From positions 66,417,249 through 66,481,248 of the forward strand of contig OZ038423.1 in assembly GCA_964036155.1 (NCBI GenBank): a DNA stretch of 64,000 nt. The letters run 5' to 3'. A model generated the notes under the pieces. That model was not told where the DNA came from and made no database searches. It worked only from the letters and a program-made list of their open reading frames with translations. Source of the DNA: Diploscapter coronatus. Taxonomy: Eukaryota; Nematoda; Chromadorea; Rhabditida; Rhabditidae. How positions within the stretch are numbered: position 1 is the stretch's first letter; each line of letters begins with the position of its first letter. The position numbers and the translations under genes are program-made. Below are positions 24,506 through 35,184 of this stretch, one piece after another.

Positions 24506-26515
24506 ATGAAAGGTTTCCAAGGATTTTCTTTCGATTCGGGACTATATTTATCTAACAATGCTAGTGAATATGAGGACTTTTATGATATTTTCAAGTATCA
24601 TGAAGATAATGGCTTCCTACTATATCGTATTCTGCTCATTGTTGTTGCTATCTACATTGACTATTTAGTTGCTTTCACCAGCTACATCATAATAGATGTA
24701 AGTTACAAATAGTATTATGGCTGTTCAAAATTCTCACATATCTAAAAAAAACTTATTCTGATCGATAAGTAAAAATTAAATTTCGATTTTGATTCCAAGT
24801 TTATAAAAATTAAATCAGAATCATATACTGATATTTTCACAATTCGTATCAGAGATGCTACAAATATCACTGGCTTCATCATTTATCATCTTTTTCAGCA
24901 TAGTAAATCATTAAACCATACGTACAAACACATTCTGCATTCAAACATTATAATATCATCAGTTGTAACTAATTTCGCAGCGATATTCCAACCCTATGCA
25001 ATCCCTCCATATTATGTTATATTTTCTCTGGGTAATTTTTTGAAATTTAAATTACAGATATTTTACGGAATGAATAAATAATATTATAGACTATTTCACT
25101 TCATTAAAAAATATTCGCATTTTTCACTGAAAAATTTCCCAGCTAAATTTTAGGACCATTTTCGGGTATAAATGATTTCCGAGCAACAGCCTGGTTAATC
25201 ATAACTACTGTATCACTTTTGTGGTGCCTTTGTTATGTGCCTTCTCTATACATTTTCGATCAATTATTTAGTCGTTTGTTACCCAGAAAGAACGTTATTC
25301 ACAGAGGCAAATTTTAATTTTCACAACTTCTACACAATTAATAAGTTTCAGGAGAAGAAATATCGATCAGTTTTCCCATGTCTGACTGTATTTTTTATTC
25401 TTTACTTCGTTTTCTTTTTATCATTCTGCATTAATGACAGTCAATTGGATGAAGAAAACGAGATTTTTACGGTAAATTTACTGCCAAATAATGAGTGACG
25501 AAAATGCTTGAATACAAATCATTGCCAGTCTAATTTCAAAATAACCCATGCAAACAACGAAAACAAAACAAACAGTCATCCCCTCGACTTATCCTGTTTG
25601 ATAATGACCAATTCATCTGTCAAACTTTGCCTCTTATGCATTTTCAATCCAAGACTAATTTTCTAATTTTGTAATTCTGTACACCGTTTATTCTGTTTCA
25701 ATTGGTTATTTTTGTAATAACTATTTGTCAGATTTTGAAACAAATTTCAGGTAGATGATCGTTTGGAGCAAGTTTTCCATGAATATTCAGCTTATTTATT
25801 GATTCTGAATTCTAATCGCTGGTCTCTAATAGTTATTGGTTTGACTGCGACAGGAGTCATTATCCTACTCGGAGTTTTCACATCAATATTTGCATATCAG
25901 TAAGTCCATTTCGCATTGAGAACAGCAAACTCAAATTTAGAATGTATAAAAGTTATAATAAAAATAAAACGAGGTTATCCAGAAGTACACTTCGATATCA
26001 AAGGAATATCATTTTTATTATTGCCCTATTTTTCACAATTTATAACGCGTTCATGGGCATGCCGGCTACTATTCTTTTTACCGTTTATATCTTTAGGTTG
26101 AAATTTCTGTCAAGGTAAGGTTATTTTGTTAAAAAAAGTCTTTCTTGCTGCCTAATGGTATGAGACATTCACACTATTTTACGATATGATATGAAAAAAT
26201 TATTGAAGGTAGAATTTTATAGTCCTGAAACGAAGTTTTCTTAATATCGCAACGAATTCTAATAATTAGTCAGCAAATGTTTTCATTTTCCATAATCAAT
26301 AATGAGTTTTTAGGACATATCTCACGATTTACGTCGTGATATCATTCATTCTTCCATCAGCTGCCTGTTGTACTGCCACGTTAATTGTCATAAGCCCATA
26401 TCGAAATGCCGTTCTAAAACTATTGAGTCAGTATTTCTCGTGCAAATTCTTTGGTGCTCCGAAACGAAAAATTGCTCCCGTTCCTCAATTATCCAGACTC
26501 AGTGTCATCAAATGA
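24506..26515 (+). pseudogene. 7TM chemoreceptor-like gene, frameshifted (paralogue A)
   Basis: Seven-exon 7TM receptor gene with the same architecture as the two downstream paralogues. It has an N-terminal SNNAS glycosylation site and FYDIFKYHEDNGFLLYRIL, then the shared HSKSLNHTYKHIL, FAAIFQPYAIPPYYVIF, INYLVVCYPERTLFTE, FCINDSQ and VDDRLEQVFHEYSAYLL segments. It ends with the helix-7 motif VISPYRNAVLKLL. In exon 3 the run of four T at 25217-25220 has one T more than the paralogue pattern. The frame from exon 2 therefore leads to a stop (RKNVIHRGKF*), while the conserved C-terminal half of the exon is in another frame (from about 25220). The exon-3 donor reads GC, not GT. The rest is intact, so this is a recent pseudogene or a sequencing error. 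The family resembles the nematode Str superfamily (srh/sri type); the class is not firm. Confidence 0.7.
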
Positions 26516-27359
26516 CCATCGCAGTAATATTGTTTAAACGTTCATAACCGTTCGGAAACGAATTTTCAACCTACCAACATACCACCAAGTTTAGGATATG
26601 GCAAGCAAAGAAAATTTCTACCACATTTTACATACTATTGCCTCTTGGAGTGTCAGTATGTTGGAATGTCTTTTCGAGTTACCGATCTTCATTCAATGAA
26701 ATATTTAAATCATAACAAAATAACCCATTTTCTAGACATTTTGTTTCAAAATTTACCAAGATTGTTTTGCAACAGACAAATTGTATCATTTATTTTCCCA
26801 TTTCTTCAATGTAGAAATCCTTCATGCGAAAGTTGTACTATTTTGATAAGTTAGCTCAGACCTAATTGTTTCGCTTTTTATGCAACTTTTATGTCAAGCG
26901 GTGCGTAACAGAAGATCACTGTTTTGGATAAAACCTGAATTAGTGAATAAACTCGAAGGTATCGATATAAATTTTCTCTTGTTTCTTATTTTCAAATTAT
27001 CCTATCACCACGGTTTTATTACAATTGTAATTTTTGCATTATCTATTTATGGGTACAATTTTACCTCTATAAAATTACGATATAAATTGCTTTATCTGAA
27101 ATAAAGTGTACAGCGACAATTGTTTTCATTTCAGTTTCATCTACCTGCAGCTAAATTTCAAATAGTTAATTGAGAAAAAATTCGATGATTAAATAATTCA
27201 TAAATCTCACCGCTCACCGATTTTGCACCTGTTGTCTAAATATTAGATTTGTTTATGAACCCTAAAAGCTAATAATCGATATCTACTTGAAAATTATCTA
27301 ATTACCTTATAATCATCGATTCTGTTATATTCAGAAGAATTTCTCAATATTAATCGTAA
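26516..27359. other. Intergenic within receptor cluster
   Basis: AT-rich spacer between paralogues A and B. Open frames near 26645-26854 and 26880-27104 are hydrophobic by composition but match none of the receptor exons and lack splice sites. Nothing else was seen. Confidence 0.5.
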
Positions 27360-30300
27360 ATGTTAGATATTGAATTGTATTATTCGACAAATGCTAGCGA
27401 ATTCGATCAATTCTACGATATCTTCAAGCATCATGAAGAGAATTATTTCACTATCTATCGAGTTTTACTTGCATGCGTTATTGCATTCACTGATTATATG
27501 GTCGCATTTACAAGCTACATTATTATGAAGGTAAACTATATATATACTAAAAACACTCCCTCATGTTCATTAACGAAAAACGTTCGGGATCATATCGTCC
27601 CTCTGCCTTTTTTCGTTGACGAACATGATAGAGTGAAAATAGATTCGTGGTTCTTAGAAAATGGAACTTAATCAAATCATGGGCCGAGAAAAGCCAACCT
27701 GTAAACCGCAAGACATCTTAGCACAAAATAGTAGAATTGCATGAGAAAAATGCCAGATCCTTACCTTTCTATGCCATATTTCCCCTACACTGCTGCTCAT
27801 AAGTTTGAGTACCCCCCTATATTTTCAGGTTTCACTATGAAGACGTAATCAAGGAAAACTCTCGATATGATTATCAGTTAGGGCATGTTGAAAAACCCCA
27901 GTATACAAAATTTCAGAAAAATTCGTTAACGATTTATTGATTTTTTGAAAATAATCGATTTTTATGCCTGCTCATAAGTTTGAGCACCCTCTGCAAATGC
28001 TTGAATTTTCACGGATTTTATTGATTTTTTATGCTAATTTTAGTTTTATAACATTCTCCATGCTCGCTTTACCTAACTGCCAAGTTTCAGCCCGATCTGA
28101 CTTTTCTGAAGAAAGATATGATTTTTTTATCGCAACGCGTCCTTAACTATGGAAAATGACAGTTTTGTATGGGATTTTGAAGAAAGCTCTTCTAAAAAAA
28201 TTCGTTAATCGGATAATACCCAACCTACCCAGAAACTATTAGTATGTCATGATAGCTCAACCAATAGACTTTCAAAATAAAATAATGATTGACCCTGAAA
28301 AAATCCTACAGGTGCAGACTACTACCTTTTCCGAAAACACTTGAAATTTTTCTCATTTTCCATAGTTAAGAGGTGGTTAAAACGGTGTCGTATGTTTGAA
28401 GCACTGATATACTACAGCAACGCGGTTTCAGGTAATGAATCAAGGCAATAAATAAATGTAATTGGATGGCCTTACAGGATCTATAAAATTTTATAGGATA
28501 TTTCTATCCATTTTTGCAGAATAAATTTTTTTAGAAGAGCTTTCTTCAAAATCCCATACAAAACTGTCATTTTCCATAGTTAAGGACGCGTTGCGATAAA
28601 AAAATCATATCTTTCTTCAGAAAAGTCAGATCGGGCTGAAACTTGGCAGTTAGGTAAAGCGAGCATGGAGAATGTTATAAAACTAAAATTAGCATAAAAA
28701 ATCAATAAAATCCGTGAAAATTCAAGCATTTGCAGAGGGTGCTCAAACTTATGAGCAGGCATAAAAATCGATTATTTTCAAAAAATCAATAAATCGTTAA
28801 CGAATTTTTCTGAAATTTTATATACTGGGGTTTTTCAACATGCCCTAACTGATAATCATATCGAGAGTTTTCCTTGATTACGTCTTCATAGTGAAACCTG
28901 AAAATATAGGGGGGTACTCAAACTTATGAGCAGCAGTGTATATACTATTTCATGATGTCATGTGTTTTGCAAATTACCCTCTCAGCGAAACTTGTGCCTA
29001 TCCGGGCCGATCCGGGCGGATGTCGGCAGTTTTTTGCCGACCAACACCAATCCGCTCTGATCCGTGTTGGTCGGCAATTTTTATCTGGTAAAACTGCCGA
29101 CCAACTCGGATTGAATTGCCGACCGACTCGGATAACTGCCGACCAACTCGGATTGAATTGCCGACCGACTCGGATAACTGCCGACCAACTCGGATTGAAT
29201 TGCCGACCGACTCGGATAACTGCCGACCAACTCGGATTGAATTGCCGACCGACTCGGATAACTGCCGACCAACTCGGATTGAATTGCCGACCGACTCGGA
29301 TAACTGCCGACCAACTCGGATTGAATTGCCTATCTGGGCAGAGCGGCATACCGATAGGCAATTCACAGAATTGCCGACCCGCCCGGATCGGCCCGGATAG
29401 GCACAAGTTTCGCTGAGCTGTATAAAATATTTTAATGATTTCTAAAGCATCGACTGAGCAAGTTTAGAGTATTGTTCGATGTTCCCACAATGTTATGGTC
29501 ATTTTCATTAAAAACTAAATTTTAATTTACATTTCAGAATAGTCGCTCTTTGAATAGAACGTACAAACACATTCTGCATTCGAGTATTATAATATCGTCA
29601 GTTGTGACTAATTTCGCAGCGATATTTCAGCCTTATGCCATTGAGCCGTATTTTGTTTTGTTTTCGTGTGGTGAGTTATTAATATATTTCATTGTCCTAG
29701 AGTTGTTACATTTTAATATTATTATCTAAATCACATCCTTCAGGTATAATTCCTGGAGGATACCGTACCACGGCTTGGATGATAATCATAACTGTCTCAA
29801 TTTGTGGCGCTTTCATAACCAGTCTGCTTTATGCATTAGTCGTAAACTATTTAGTCGTTTGCGCTCCACAAAAAGCGCTATTTACAGAGGTTTCAGAACT
29901 GTCGACTGATATAAATGAGTGTTAGACAACAATTTCAGAATAAGAAGTACCGTTTGTTATTTCCAGCATTTGCTGGTTTGTTCATCGCTTATATTACTTT
30001 CATTCTGTCGTTCTGCATAAACGATAGCCAGGACCAGCATGAAGCTGATATATTCAAGGTTCGATTCAATTTTTATACATTATAGTCAACAATAATTTAT
30101 TGAGTTATTGAGACATTAAAAAATGACATCATTTTGGCCAAAATATTTGGAATATAAAATCACATCTTAGCATTTTACACTCCTGTCGTAATACTTCGAA
30201 AAATTCAACTTCTATGTTTAGATACACAAATTTTCCAGGTTGATCCCCGATTAGAGAACATTTTCCACAAATATTCTGCATATTTACTAATCCTCAATGA

Positions 30301-31408
30301 CTATCGATGGCCATTAATGGTTGTAGAAATAACTATTGTGGTAGAAATTATAGCCATTATCATTGCCGTGCCTATTCTATCAATACAGTAAGGAAATTAT
30401 TTGGGAAACCTGGAAAAGTAGTTACAATGGCTTATTGCTGTATATGAAATATGTAGCATGAAGAAGTTTATTTATCAAACCCTATCCTATTTCGTGTGTA
30501 ACGAAACTACACTAGCTATTTTTTTAAAATAAATTTTCAAAACTTGTACAAATGAGGGAAAGTTTAGAATGCTCAAATGCTACAAGAAAAACAGAAATAT
30601 AATGTCAAGAAGCAATCACCGCTCGCAGAGAAACATCATCTTCATGATTGCGTTGTATTTCTTCATCTATGATATATTCATGGGGGTTTCGGCAATGACT
30701 ATTTTTATGACATTCATTCTGGGAATGAAGTCACTATCAAGGTAGGTTTGAAAGATTGAAGGCGAATATTTACAAAAACTGATAGCTATGAACAAAAGAT
30801 CGTTACAAATTTTATGCAATTTTTCGAGTTCAACATCTTTATTTCGATTAAATAATAGCGTAGCCGGGAAAGGTATCAGGTGACTCCTAAAATTCGAGTT
30901 CCCGGTCTAGGTATTTGTAAAGGCTAAATTCAGATCGAATTCTAGACAAAAAAAAAACTAATAATGTAACAATGAAAAATTCTGAAGTTTCCGTCGGATT
31001 AGTTAGTTGCAAATAACCAGATTAGAAACTCAAAATTTTATGGATGACCGGATACTTTTTTCAGCTACGATAACATGGGATCTTGCAACAAAAAAGCATG
31101 AGAAAGGATTTTACAAATTGTCCTATTCCATGTTAGAAAAAAGAATTATTCCTTCTCCAACTTGATTTGTAAGAACAAATAATTCAATTGTCAGATATCC
31201 TATTCCTATCTACGTGATAATATCCTTCATATTGCCATGTTCTGCATACTGCATTGCAACTTTGCTAGTAATCGCTCCATATCGAAATGCAGTTCTCAGA
31301 ATAATCAGTCGACACACGGGATGGAAAATATCGCCTCAGATGTTAACCGCGAGAAATACCTCTGTATCCTATCACAAGACCAGATTGAGTGTTGTCATGA
31401 GAATTTAA
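27360..31408 (+). CDS. 7TM chemoreceptor-like protein (paralogue B)
   Basis: Seven exons, all in phase. Exon 1 (LYYSTNASEFDQFYDIFKHHE, YRVLLACVIAFTDYMVAFTS) carries an N-glycosylation site and helix 1. Exon 2 has NRTYKHILHSSIIISSVVTN and FQPYAIEPYFVLF. Exon 3 has AWMIIITVSICGAFITSLLY and NYLVVCAPQKALFTE. Exon 4 has KKYRLLFPAF and FCINDSQDQ. Exon 5 starts VDPRLENIFHKYSAYLL. Exon 6 has SQRNIIFMIALYFFIYDIFM. Exon 7 has IAPYRNAVLRII and a polar tail ending at 31408. It is predicted to act as a plasma-membrane sensory GPCR-like receptor. Its first intron (27532-29538, 2 kb) contrasts with those of its paralogues because it holds three inserted elements. Str-superfamily membership (srh/sri-like) is inferred from the architecture and the PYR motif. 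Confidence 0.8.
27554..27635. mobile_element. 82-bp inverted-repeat element
   Basis: Terminal inverted repeats of about 28 bases: CACTCCCTCATGTTCATTAACG at left against CACTCTATCATGTTCGTCAACG reading inward from the right. Flanks are AAAA on both sides. The ends resemble those of the element at 58146-58383 (CACTATCATGTCCGTTAACG), so the two may be one family. It lies near the start of paralogue B intron 1. Confidence 0.5.
27788..28938. mobile_element. Large palindromic element, TA-flanked
   Basis: 1,151 bp made of a left arm 27788-28200 and a right arm 28526-28938 that are reverse complements over 413 bp each, with a 325-bp unique centre. I found one mismatch by eye (CAGTATACAAAA against CAGTATATAAAA). 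Ends are CACTGCTGCTCATAAGTTTG inward from both sides, flanked by TA at 27786-27787 and 28939-28940, as expected for a Tc1/mariner-type target. An identical 60-codon frame appears on both arms (27964-28146 + and 28580-28762 -) only because of the palindrome. No transposase is encoded, so it is a non-autonomous foldback element. It is inserted in paralogue B intron 1. Confidence 0.9.
28981..29417. mobile_element. GC-rich inverted-repeat element with minisatellite core
   Basis: 437 bp with 39-bp perfect terminal inverted repeats (CTCAGCGAAACTTGTGCCTA inward from each end). The left part also holds a hairpin, TTGCCGACCAACAC against GTGTTGGTCGGCAA (about 29036-29081). The centre is a 42-bp tandem array. 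Base composition is much richer in G and C than the surroundings. Only CT on each side hints at a target duplication. No protein is likely: the open frames on several strands follow from a repeat length divisible by three. It lies 42 bp from the large palindrome. Confidence 0.85.
29092..29330. repeat. 42-bp minisatellite, about 5.7 copies
   Basis: The unit is two related 21-bp halves, AACTGCCGACCAACTCGGAT(TG) and AATTGCCGACCGACTCGGAT(A), repeated almost without change. It is contained in the inverted-repeat element at 28981-29417. Confidence 0.95.
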
Positions 31409-31986
31409 CTTTGAAAAATAAACTATTCCAGCGATTGGCATATCCGCAATGTCCCAATTTGAAAACTTTATCACATGTTTAGGGTAGTCAATAATAGTTG
31501 ACATCTTTCTTTGTGGTATTTCGTAGAACGCGACGAAGAATCCGTTGTCAGTATTAAATATTCTTTTGAAATTTGTAATATTTTTGCACGTTGTGAACAA
31601 AATACAAACTTAATGGCTTTTGATAGGATAAAAGTCTGAAATGAAAAGCCAAGTCGACATTAATTCCCGACAAATGAATAATTTGGCATTCAATTACTAA
31701 ATATCCCAATCATTTTCGTAAAACTCCTGCTAACATTTTATGCATGAAAAATCCAATTTCATCGATACGCGACAGGTGAATTTGCCCAATTAGCACAAAA
31801 CTTGCACCAAATATCAAAAACTGCCATTTTGAGAAGTTTGAAAAGGTTATTTTCTCCTAAAATTCAACCAATTTCTTCTATAACTTTAGAAGGGTCTTCA
31901 GCGCTAGCATAATATCACAAGTTGGACTGCTAGATTAGTTCCACTTATCAACCTAGTTAGGCATTTAGTTAGATAAGATTGGACAA
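31409..31986. other. Intergenic within receptor cluster
   Basis: Short AT-rich spacer between paralogues B and C, holding the B 3' UTR and the C promoter. No coding or structured element was seen. Confidence 0.5.
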
Positions 31987-34253
31987 ATGCATCTGTGTTT
32001 GTCCACGAATGGCAGTGACTATGTGGAATTTTACGACATTTTCATCACCCATGAAGCGAAATATTTTCTCTTCTATCGAAGTCTACTTGGTGCTATCCTT
32101 TTATTCACCGATATTCTTGTTGCATTCACGAATTACATCATCATGAAGGTAAGTGGACAAATTTTTTCAAAAATTTCAATGGAAATGAATTTTGATTTTT
32201 TTTTAAGTAGAAGCAGTAATATCTAAAAACAAATATCCAGTTATATAAAAATCTCTTTTCGTCCACGAATATGGTATACAAAATTTTGAAAGAAAGAAAA
32301 TTGACATGGGCTCATAATTTCATAATCCTCATTTTAGTCATCACTTTTAGAAAAAAAACCTTCATTTAATTGTTCTTATGGTAAAATCATATTTTCAGAA
32401 TAGCCGGTCTTTGAATACGACCTACAAACATGTGCTTCAAATCCAAATATTGGTCTCTGCCATCTTCACAAATTATGCGTTCATATTTGCGCCATACGCT
32501 ATTCCGCCATATTACGTGGTCTTCAACATGGGTATTTCTCTTGCCACGAATATGATTCCGTCTACAGTATCATTTTCAGGCTTAATTCCTGGAGACTACA
32601 ATGTAACAGCATTTCACATAATCATATCAACATCGATTTGCGCTACATTTGTTGCCAGCCTAATTTATGCCTTCGGTATAAATTATGTTGTCGTTTGCTG
32701 GCCTACAAAGAATTATTTTGAGGTAAGAATTGCTTTGGCATGATTAAAAAACTTGGTCTTTCGGTCTTAATAATTTTCGATTTTTTGCCAAGATTTAATT
32801 GCAAAAAAAACAATTCTCATGGGAATATTGTAAATAGATATAAAAGTAAATATAATACGAAAAATGACTGCATACTCTTTTCCTTGATACTGATCATCGT
32901 GCTTATCCATTTTCGCTGCCAAAATTGAACTGTGCAGGTTGAAGATATTCAAAATTAACGAAATAAACAACTTCAAGAATCATGATCAGCACACTAACCA
33001 TTTTATATCGAATGATAACTTATACTCTTACAATTGCAGAAACTCTATTATTGTCTTTCTTTTCCAATATTGTCGGCAATATACGTCGGCGTGGTTACCG
33101 TACTTGTGGCAAATTCGATCGATAACAATCAAGACACTTACAATTATGAAGCTGTACAGGTAAATTTATCTTTATCTTTAAAAAATCTGGCTAATGTAAA
33201 GATTTCAGTATGACAATAGGTTGGAGAGAATATTCGATAGTTATTCAGCCTATTTCGTTGTTTTGTTATCTGATAAATGGGCAATGAAAGCTTTACGAAT
33301 TGTAATTATCGTCAATATCGTTGTCTCTTTGGTTATGATTCCAATCTTTTGGATAAAGTAAGCAAAAATTCACACAAAATTATAGCCGAATAATAACATA
33401 ACATCGAAAAAATAAAAGAAGTTTTCCCTCATTTCTCTATATTTTTTTATCTCGTCAAGCTGTTTTTCACATTTGATACCTGCAATCTTCAGGATATATT
33501 TCTGCTATCAAAAGAACAAAACTAAACTGTCAAGTAGGACTATGCGCTCACAGAAGAGCATCATCAACGTCATCATTATATTCACACACATCTACTTCTA
33601 CCTGATGGGGTTTCCTGTCGCAGCTACTTTGTGTTTATATTTCCTAGGAGTCAAATCTTCATCGAGGTAAATACAATTTCGTTTTATTAGGAGTTTTCCC
33701 CATTCAAGCATTAGCCTTGTGACAAAAATCGAACAAGAAAGACATTGCAGCTATGATAAAATGAATTTGTGAATGCAAGATGAGAAAAAACTGACATAAC
33801 ATTGTTCCGTTTTCTAGTTTTTAAATGTCGCGACACCGCAAAGCCACCACATAAAAAAAAAGATTATGTGCGAGGTAAAGAGTGAATAGAGAAATTCACC
33901 CATTTTGTACACTATCTCTTCATGTTGAGACTTTGCGTTGTTTCAACATGTTCAAGTTTCCGTTTTTGCGATTCAAATTGCACAGAATTGATATTTCCTG
34001 AATTTTTAACTGTATCAATCGACTCGATTCCTCTAGATTTCCAATTGCAATCTACGCTATTTCGTCATTCGCTTTAACCTCATCTGCCTTCTCCATCGCC
34101 ACTTTGTCTGTTATCGTTCCTTACAGAAGAGCCATCAGGAAAATGTTCTCCAAATATGCCGAACGATTGGGGTTCGCATCGAAAGGAAACTCGGCTACTT
34201 CAAATCAACAATCGTCAAATAGCATCGAGCTTGAACCAAGAATTTACTCCTGA
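31987..34253 (+). CDS. 7TM chemoreceptor-like protein (paralogue C)
   Basis: Seven exons with the same boundaries and phases as paralogues A and B, but more diverged. Exon 1 has STNGSDYVEFYDIFITHEAK and helix 1. Exon 2 has NTTYKHVLQIQILVSAIFTN and FAPYAIPPYYVVF. Exon 3 has GDYNVTAFHIIISTSICATF and INYVVVCWP. Exon 4 has KLYYCLSFPILSAIYVGVVT. Exon 5 has YDNRLERIFDSYSAYF. Exon 6 has RSQKSIINVIIIFTHIYFYL. Exon 7 has SVIVPYRRAIRKMFSK and a Ser-rich tail ending ELEPRIYS. Several NxT/S sites are present at the N-terminus. It is a predicted sensory 7TM receptor of a nematode-expanded family (Str-superfamily-like); the ligand is unknown. Confidence 0.8.
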
Positions 34254-35184
34254 AAGTCTGGTCAATTCGGATGATTTGATCATTTGAAGTTCGTACAGTT
34301 TTCTTTTCCCCTATCAACTTTAGTCTCCATGGAAACTGTTCACACTAGAGATGTTCAAAATTTCAATTTTGAAAACTCAGAATCTGAATTGGAATTCCGC
34401 GCACTCCTGGTTCACATTTTTCCAGGAGCCTGAGTGAAATTTGTATTCGATCGTCTCTGCTCAGGCTAATTAGTTATTGCCATTAATATGCTAACAAGGG
34501 TTATGAATTTCATTTATCGACTAAGTTTTTTCTGTTTTATTCGAGATCAATAAACTATTTCCAATTTACTATTTCAATAACTAATACTCAAAGCGATTGG
34601 TATGTAAATTCACTTCGTTCGTTTTAGTTAATTATAATTCAAAGTTACATCTCGATTTCGATACGTATACGAACGAATGGACCTCAAAAGCCATTGCATA
34701 TAACGTATCGAGACAATCAAAGAAAATACCACAGAATGATGGTTTAATTTCAACAACGAATCATGGAAGCTTAAAATTTGATTTTTCTTTCTATAGAACA
34801 GGTCAAATGTTTTCAAAATTTGGAACGAGGACGGTGAGGGTTTTAAAATCTAGGACCGTGAAGACGTGGACGGATTCATTTTTGTGTCTAGAATTGAGAC
34901 GGACGAGAACGGAAATATTGTCAAAAACCTGGGACGAATCGGAAATAGAAGCAGATGAATCTTGGGCATCAAGGATGGAATTTCGCCATATTTAAAATCG
35001 CATGTTACTAGTTTTCCTTTGAATAAACTTCAATTTCGACAAGAAATGATACGCAGAGTTTCCCTCATTCTTTTCACAAAATCAGCAATTTGTTTTTCAA
35101 ATGCTATTTTAAAGAGCACTTTTATGACACATTTGAATAAGCAAATTAAGATAAATGAAAAATCCAAATAGTTTCCTATTCTGT
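34254..35184. other. Intergenic between convergent genes
   Basis: Lies between the 3' ends of receptor C (+) and the receptor tyrosine kinase (-). A 132-codon open frame at 34597-34995 has no splice sites, family resemblance or plausible promoter and is not called. Nothing else was recognised. Confidence 0.45.
34549..34554 (+). terminator. Poly(A) signal AATAAA
   Basis: AATAAA about 300 bases after the paralogue C stop codon, a plausible end of that transcript. Confidence 0.4.

Noticed and set aside
27964..28762. Two identical 60-codon frames on opposite strands
   Set aside because: They are the same sequence read from the two arms of the palindrome, with no family resemblance.
28945..29416. 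Long open frames on both strands (up to 154 codons) with repeated peptide motifs
   Set aside because: They are a by-product of the 42-bp tandem repeat, whose length is divisible by three and which lacks stops; several frames on both strands are open at once and no splice or start context supports them.
34597..34995. 132-codon open frame between convergent genes
   Set aside because: No splice sites, no recognisable family, and it lies between two 3' ends; treated as chance.
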